A stretch of DNA of 9,016 nt from Planctomycetota bacterium (GTDB lineage: Bacteria; Planctomycetota; PUPC01; JABMSA01). The stretch spans positions 1 through 9,016 of the forward strand of contig JABMSA010000174.1 of assembly GCA_013202185.1 (NCBI GenBank), given 5' to 3'. Positions 4,742 to 9,016 of this stretch are shown here, piece after piece. Each line of letters begins with the position of its first letter. The first letter of the stretch is position 1. The notes below the pieces were generated by a model, which was not told where the DNA came from, made no database searches, and saw only the letters and a list, made by a program, of their open reading frames with translations. The position numbers and the translations under genes are program-made.

Positions 4742-6916
4742 GTGGCAACAGAAGACACCAGCGATATCTATGCAGCTTACGGTTACGATCCAACCGCCAT
4801 CTCACCCGCGGTTCAACACATACGCGGCGTTGTGAGGACGCTCTGGCAGCGACGCTGGTCGGCCTTCACATTTCTCTTGATCGTCATGACCATCGTTTCC
4901 GTGTCCACCTTCTCAAAAGACACCGTCTACAAGGCCGCAACACTCCTCCGGATCAACAAGGACAATCTGAAGGTGCTGTCGTTTGAAGAATTCGTTTCGA
5001 CCGACGAATCGACCGACGAGCTGATACGCACCGAAGTGGAAGTGATACGCAGCCTGGGCCTCGCCGAGGAGGTGGCCGCCGTGCTCAACCTCTCGGCCAA
5101 CGCCGAGTTTCAGAATGAGCTGCACCCCGGCATCCTCGGCGGCATCATCGGGCGCATCAAGGGCGCCGACACGCCGGACGACCTCGACCGCAACGACAAG
5201 CATCTCAAGGCCGCCGCCGTAGCCCGACTACTCGAGATGATACACATCGATTCCATTCGCGGCAGCCGGCTCGTAAAGCTCAGTGTGTACTCGCACAGCA
5301 GCAGGCTCGCAGCCGAAATAGCAAACACCTGGTCCGAAATATACATCAGGCGCGGCATCGACAGCAAAATGCAGGCCTCACGCAGGGCCTCAGACATGCT
5401 CGCCAAACAGATAGACGACCAAGAGACCATCGTCGAGAAAACAGAAAAACAACTCCACGAGTACACACGCATGCACGGCATCTACTCGTACGACGACATG
5501 AAGGAAAACATCAACCAGAGGATCTCCGAGCTAAACACACTCCTCACCAAAGCCAAGACCGACCGCATCGAAAAACAAGCAGCCCTCCAGGCCATGCAGT
5601 CGGACCCCCTTGGCAGTGAAGTTGCCATAAAAGACCCGGTAGTGCAAAAGCTCCAGGAAGGAATTGCAAGGCTGGAGGGCGACTACTCCGACATGCTCGA
5701 GGTCTTCAAGCCGCAGTACCCCGAGTGCACCAGGCTACGCGCACGCATAGACCAGATCGGCCGGACCATCAAGAAACAAACCAGGCAATGGCTGGCAGCC
5801 GCAGCAACCGACTGCACCGTCGCCGAGCAGCGCGTGGCTGCCATTCAGGCAGAGCTGACCAAGCAGCAGGAGCAGGCAACGCGCCTGCAAGACGTAGCCG
5901 TAAACTACAACGCGCTCACCCGCGAGCTCGAAACAACCACCGAGCATTACCGTGCGCTCCTCGCCCGCCGCAAAGAAGCACTATCGTCGATGCAGATAAA
6001 GGAATCGAACGTCAGCGTCGTCGACCGCGCCAGGGTGCCCGGCCGCCCACACTCACCCAGGCACGCCCTCAACCTGATCCTGGCGCTCGTCCTGGGCACC
6101 GCGCTCGCGTGCGGAACATGCCTGGGCCTCGAGTACCTGGACAGCTCGGTGCGCACCCCCGACGACATCGAGATAGAGCTGGGCGAAACACTCCTGGGAA
6201 TGGTGCCCGAAATAGAAGAAGACGACGAGGCAGGATCCGACAGCAAAGACCTCGTATCGCACCTCGACGGAAGATCAACAGTATCCGAAGCATACCGCAC
6301 AATCCGCACCAGCCTTGCGTTCTCGTCGCGACACGGCGACATGAAAAACATCGTGATATCCAGCGCCGTTCCGGGCGAAGGCAAGACCATCACCGCGATA
6401 AACATCGCCACCGTCCTGGGCCAGGTGGGCGAGAAGGTGCTGCTCGTCGACGCCGACATGCGTCGCCCGCGCCTCCACAGGTCGCTGCACCTGCCCAACA
6501 ACCGCGGCCTCAGCACCTATCTGGTGGGCCAATGCGAACTCGATGAAATAATCATGGCGACGTGCCTGCCAAATGTCGACATCATAGTATCCGGCCCCAC
6601 GCCGCCCAACCCGTCGGAGCTGCTCGAGTCTCACAACATGACCGAGCTGCTCGCACAGTGCAGGCAGCGGTATGACCGCGTGATAATAGATACTCCGCCG
6701 GTAATGGCCGTAACCGACAGCCGCCTCACAGCGGCCAAGGCCGACGGCATCATTCACGTTATCCGCGCCGGCAAAACCGAAAAACGTTGCGTGAGGCTGG
6801 CCAAGAAGCACTTCGACAGCGTGGGGGCGCGAGTTATCGGAGCAGTGCTCAATGACGTCGAAACCGAAAGCGGAACATACACACACTATTACTACTACCG
6901 GCCCTACAGCAACTAG
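4742..6916 (+). CDS. Wzc-type chain-length determinant and tyrosine autokinase
   Basis: This is a bacterial tyrosine kinase (BY-kinase) fused to its membrane adaptor in one chain of 724 residues, close to E. coli Wzc (720). It controls polymer length and drives export with the outer-membrane channel. The N-terminal Wzz domain holds a first membrane segment at about 41-57. A long periplasmic coiled-coil region follows, ending with a GNVR-like part (VNYNALTRELETTTEHYRAL). PGRPHSP then leads into the second membrane segment at about 442-463. The cytoplasmic kinase has Walker A SAVPGEGKT (541-549, Lys548), Walker A' LLVDADMRRP (Asp570, Asp572) and Walker B VIIDTPP (Asp650). The C-terminus carries six tyrosines at 713, 716-719 and 722, the usual autophosphorylation cluster. 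Two stop codons in a row (TAG, TAA) end the gene. A PHP phosphatase follows 48 bases on and would reverse the phosphorylation. Confidence 0.95.
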   Translation: MATEDTSDIYAAYGYDPTAISPAVQHIRGVVRTLWQRRWSAFTFLLIVMTIVSVSTFSKDTVYKAATLLRINKDNLKVLSFEEFVSTDESTDELIRTEVEVIRSLGLAEEVAAVLNLSANAEFQNELHPGILGGIIGRIKGADTPDDLDRNDKHLKAAAVARLLEMIHIDSIRGSRLVKLSVYSHSSRLAAEIANTWSEIYIRRGIDSKMQASRRASDMLAKQIDDQETIVEKTEKQLHEYTRMHGIYSYDDMKENINQRISELNTLLTKAKTDRIEKQAALQAMQSDPLGSEVAIKDPVVQKLQEGIARLEGDYSDMLEVFKPQYPECTRLRARIDQIGRTIKKQTRQWLAAAATDCTVAEQRVAAIQAELTKQQEQATRLQDVAVNYNALTRELETTTEHYRALLARRKEALSSMQIKESNVSVVDRARVPGRPHSPRHALNLILALVLGTALACGTCLGLEYLDSSVRTPDDIEIELGETLLGMVPEIEEDDEAGSDSKDLVSHLDGRSTVSEAYRTIRTSLAFSSRHGDMKNIVISSAVPGEGKTITAINIATVLGQVGEKVLLVDADMRRPRLHRSLHLPNNRGLSTYLVGQCELDEIIMATCLPNVDIIVSGPTPPNPSELLESHNMTELLAQCRQRYDRVIIDTPPVMAVTDSRLTAAKADGIIHVIRAGKTEKRCVRLAKKHFDSVGARVIGAVLNDVETESGTYTHYYYYRPYSN

Positions 6917-6964
6917 TAAGGCCCACAAGCCGCCCACACGGGCGAAGCGCAGCGGAGAGTTACA

Positions 6965-7759
6965 ATGAAGGCGACCCACAAATCGGGCTTCTGCGACCTT
7001 CACTGCCACATCCTCCCGCAAATCGACGACGGCCCCCACAGCCTCGAGCAGTCCGTACAGATGTGCAGGCTCGCAGCGGCCGACGGCATCACAACCATCG
7101 TCGCAACGCCTCATTTCAACAGCGTTTATCATCCGGCGCCCGACCGCGTGCAGCGGGCCGCGGACGACCTCAGGCAAGCCCTGGCGGCCGAAGAGCTGCC
7201 CCTCGAGATCGTCCTGGGCGCCGACGTCGCCGCCGGCGCGGACCTCGGCGACCTCACCACAACAAAGCAGTACCTCACAATAGGAGGACAGGGAAAATAC
7301 ATTCTCTTCGAGCCGCCCGCACGCACCATGCCCGAGTGGATAACCGATATAATATTCGGCCTCAGGCTCGCCGGGCTCAGCGTGATAATCACCCACCCCG
7401 AGCGCAATGCTCGGGTGCAGCAAGAACCAAACATCATCATCCCGATGGTGCAGTCGGGAGTCATGGTGCAGATCACGGCCGACAGCATAACGGGCAACTT
7501 CGGTCGAGAGGCGAAAAAGTGCGCATCTGCGCTGCTGAAAATGAACGCCGTGCACTTCATCGCCAGCGATGCTCACTCGCCGCGGGACCGTGCTCCGCGT
7601 CTTTCGTGCGCCGCGCACAAGGCATCGAAATACCTCGGCGAGTCGGCGTTTGAGCTTGTGTGCGATAATCCCCGCGCGGTCGTTGAAGGTGGAATTGTCG
7701 AAATCCCCGATCCCGAACCAATAGCATCGTGGTTCAGAGGCATCGCCCTGTCGAACTGA
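6965..7759 (+). CDS. PHP-family protein-tyrosine phosphatase (CpsB/CapC/YwqE type)
   Basis: This family removes phosphate from BY-kinases of capsule and exopolysaccharide loci, using a manganese-type metal cluster in a PHP barrel. At 264 residues it has a length usual for the family. Signature motifs are DLHCHILPQIDDGP (His13, His15, Asp21), VATPHF (His50), Glu116 in ILFEPP, ITHPERN (His144, Glu146, Arg147) and ASDAHS (Asp202, His204). All expected metal-binding positions are filled, so it should be active. It is cytoplasmic, with no signal peptide. GGAGAG at 6954-6959, five bases before the ATG, supports the start. Directly downstream of the Wzc-type kinase, it most probably dephosphorylates that kinase's tyrosine tail. 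A histidinol-phosphatase-like PHP enzyme is the only alternative I considered; the HCHILPxIDDGP motif and the context argue against it. Confidence 0.93.
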   Translation: MKATHKSGFCDLHCHILPQIDDGPHSLEQSVQMCRLAAADGITTIVATPHFNSVYHPAPDRVQRAADDLRQALAAEELPLEIVLGADVAAGADLGDLTTTKQYLTIGGQGKYILFEPPARTMPEWITDIIFGLRLAGLSVIITHPERNARVQQEPNIIIPMVQSGVMVQITADSITGNFGREAKKCASALLKMNAVHFIASDAHSPRDRAPRLSCAAHKASKYLGESAFELVCDNPRAVVEGGIVEIPDPEPIASWFRGIALSN

Positions 7760-7790
7760 CAGCAGCAATTCTCGAGTGTCCATGTCCGGT

Positions 7791-7795
7791 GGAGG
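7791..7795 (+). promoter_or_regulatory. Ribosome binding site of the polymerase/ligase gene
   Basis: GGAGG at 7791-7795 lies eight bases before ATG at 7804. A stop codon (TAG, 7801-7803) sits directly before that ATG in the same frame, so no longer N-terminus is possible and the start is well fixed. Confidence 0.75.
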
Positions 7796-7803
7796 TCCGT
7801 TAG

Positions 7804-9016
7804 ATGTCGGAATCCTGCAAACAAAACGATCTGCGTGTCGAATCGGGCCCTCAGCGCCAGTTGTATCAAGGCCACCCGGTTCACCCGGCCGACCGGGCGT
7901 CCGTTCGTGTCATGGACGGGCTCATCGAGGCGATAGCGATCTTCCTGGTTGTCTTCAGCCCCATTGCTTTCGGGGCTACCGAGCGCTGGTCGAAGTTAGT
8001 AGTGGTAACGGCGGCGTGCTCGATGTGCGCGGCGTGGTGCTTCAGGGCCGTGCTCAAGCACAAGCTTTCCTTTGCGAAGGGGCCGCTCAATGTGCTCGTT
8101 GCGGTGTTTATCCTGTTGGCGTGCATTCAACTCATGCCGCTGCCGGGGTTTCTGGCGTCGCGGCTGTCGCCCGCTGCTATCCACTCTCAAACCGGCGCCC
8201 TGCCCCGGGCGGCCGAGCCGTCGCTTGCCGCCTCTCTGCCTGCGGAAGCCGGCCATCCCTCACAAGACGCCTCCGCACAGTGCATATCCGTTAATCGTGC
8301 CGCCGGCAGATCGTCATTGTACCTGGTAGTAAGCTACGCCATTGCGTTCCTGATCATCCTCAATACCTGCCGCCGGCGCTCCCAGATATCGCGCCTGCTG
8401 GGAGCGGTGATAGTCGTGGGCTTTGCGGTGTCGATCCTGGGGATTCTCGGGTGCGTGACGCCCAACGGAAAGCTGCTGTGGTTTCGCGAGGCGCCGGCCG
8501 GCGCCATACCGTTCGGGCCTTTTGTCAATCGAAACCATTTCGCCGGGTACCTCGTGATGGTCATGCCCATCACCCTGGGTATGCTTGTGGGCATCCGCAA
8601 CCGCGACAAGCGCACGCTGTTGGGCTTTGCGGCGGCCGTAATGGCAGCCGCCGTTCTTCTGTCGGCATCTCGCGGCGGGGTCATCAGCCTCGCGGCCGGC
8701 GCGGTCATCTTCGGCCTCATGCTCATCAGCACGCGCGCCTACCGAAAAAACCTCTTCCCCATTGTTCTCGTCGCGTGCATTGCCGTAGTCGGGGCGGCCA
8801 GCGTTGGCATCGGGCCACTCATAGCCCGGGGCGCCGATCTTGCCGTCGGCGACTTCTCGAGCGAATTCCGCTGGCCGGTATGGAAAGACACCGCCCAAAT
8901 GATAGCCGCCTTTCCGGTGCTCGGCGTTGGGATGGGCTGCTTCCGCTACATCTTCCCGGCATACAAAACATTCCCCGTTCAGCTCCTCTTCACGCACGCC
9001 GAAAACGAATACCTCC
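7804..9016 (+). CDS. O-antigen ligase / Wzy_C-type polysaccharide polymerase, 3' end missing
   Basis: The frame stays open from ATG 7804 to the window end, giving 404 codons. It encodes a multi-pass inner-membrane protein. Hydrophobic segments are near residues 39-57, 63-80, 95-116, 171-187, 198-217, 245-263, 272-286, 291-307 and 316-336. Motifs of the O-antigen ligase (Wzy_C) superfamily are visible: FVNRNHFAGYL at 240-250, SASRGG at 287-292, RWPVWKDT at 356-363, FPVLGVGMGCFRYIFPAY at 370-387, and HAENEYL at 398-404. Such proteins join glycan units on the periplasmic face, either polymerising the repeat unit or ligating glycan to an acceptor. Beside a Wza/Wzc pair, a polymerase role is more likely than an LPS ligase role, but sequence alone does not separate them. 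A polar stretch of about 50 residues (118-170) between the third and fourth segments is unusual. The C-terminal part lies outside the window. Confidence 0.9.
   Translation, partial: MSESCKQNDLRVESGPQRQLYQGHPVHPADRASVRVMDGLIEAIAIFLVVFSPIAFGATERWSKLVVVTAACSMCAAWCFRAVLKHKLSFAKGPLNVLVAVFILLACIQLMPLPGFLASRLSPAAIHSQTGALPRAAEPSLAASLPAEAGHPSQDASAQCISVNRAAGRSSLYLVVSYAIAFLIILNTCRRRSQISRLLGAVIVVGFAVSILGILGCVTPNGKLLWFREAPAGAIPFGPFVNRNHFAGYLVMVMPITLGMLVGIRNRDKRTLLGFAAAVMAAAVLLSASRGGVISLAAGAVIFGLMLISTRAYRKNLFPIVLVACIAVVGAASVGIGPLIARGADLAVGDFSSEFRWPVWKDTAQMIAAFPVLGVGMGCFRYIFPAYKTFPVQLLFTHAENEYL

Noticed and set aside
6931..6944. Small hairpin CGCCC-ACAC-GGGCG between kinase and phosphatase genes
   Set aside because: A five-bp stem without a T tract is too weak for a terminator and can arise by chance in GC-rich DNA.
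6275..7783. A 502-codon open frame on the minus strand
   Set aside because: It lies antisense to the kinase and phosphatase genes, both of which have complete catalytic motifs. Such shadow frames are common in GC-rich DNA, and its protein shows no recognisable domain.
3726..9016. A novel defence or mobile system in the right-hand part
   Set aside because: Each gene fits a known exopolysaccharide family in a typical order, and there are no transposase, integrase, repeat-array or nuclease signatures.

Overview
The window is GC-rich bacterial DNA, about 60 % G+C by eye. All seven genes I can support lie on the + strand. The organism must be a diderm (Gram-negative-type) bacterium, because the left third encodes early lipid A synthesis and the right two thirds encode an exopolysaccharide export and assembly locus with an outer-membrane polysaccharide channel. 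The LpxC-FabZ fusion, which I know from Bacteroidetes and related diderm phyla such as the PVC group, together with high GC, points away from typical Proteobacteria. A planctomycete or another PVC/FCB-type lineage is my best guess. That is inference; no rRNA or marker gene is present.

Bases 1-2740 form a compact lipid A operon: the 3' part of lpxD, a fused lpxC-fabZ gene that starts on a TTG inside the end of lpxD, and lpxA. LpxA adds the first hydroxyacyl chain to UDP-GlcNAc, LpxC deacetylates the product, and LpxD adds the second chain. The FabZ half works in the fatty-acid cycle that also draws on the 3-hydroxyacyl-ACP used by LpxA and LpxD. A good intrinsic terminator at 2837-2864 closes the operon.

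Bases 2741-3096 hold no convincing gene. They contain the terminator, a run of ten A, a possible promoter around 2985-3014 with two short inverted repeats, and a strong ribosome binding site.

Bases 3097-9016 look like one exopolysaccharide operon: a small exported protein of unknown function with a carboxypeptidase-regulatory-like fold and a hydrophobic C-terminal segment; a perfect 14-bp hairpin; a Wza/OtnA-type export lipoprotein; a one-piece Wzc-type chain-length regulator and tyrosine autokinase; a PHP-family (CpsB/YwqE-type) tyrosine phosphatase that would oppose the kinase; and the first 404 codons of an O-antigen-ligase/Wzy_C-type membrane protein, cut by the window end. Kinase and phosphatase would cycle phosphorylation of the tyrosine-rich kinase tail, the polymerase would extend the glycan, and the Wza-like protein would take it across the outer membrane.

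Most of this is recognisable as known families. The least explained parts are the small exported protein at the head of the polysaccharide operon and the hairpin after it. I see no CRISPR array, tRNA, rRNA, insertion sequence or phage gene.
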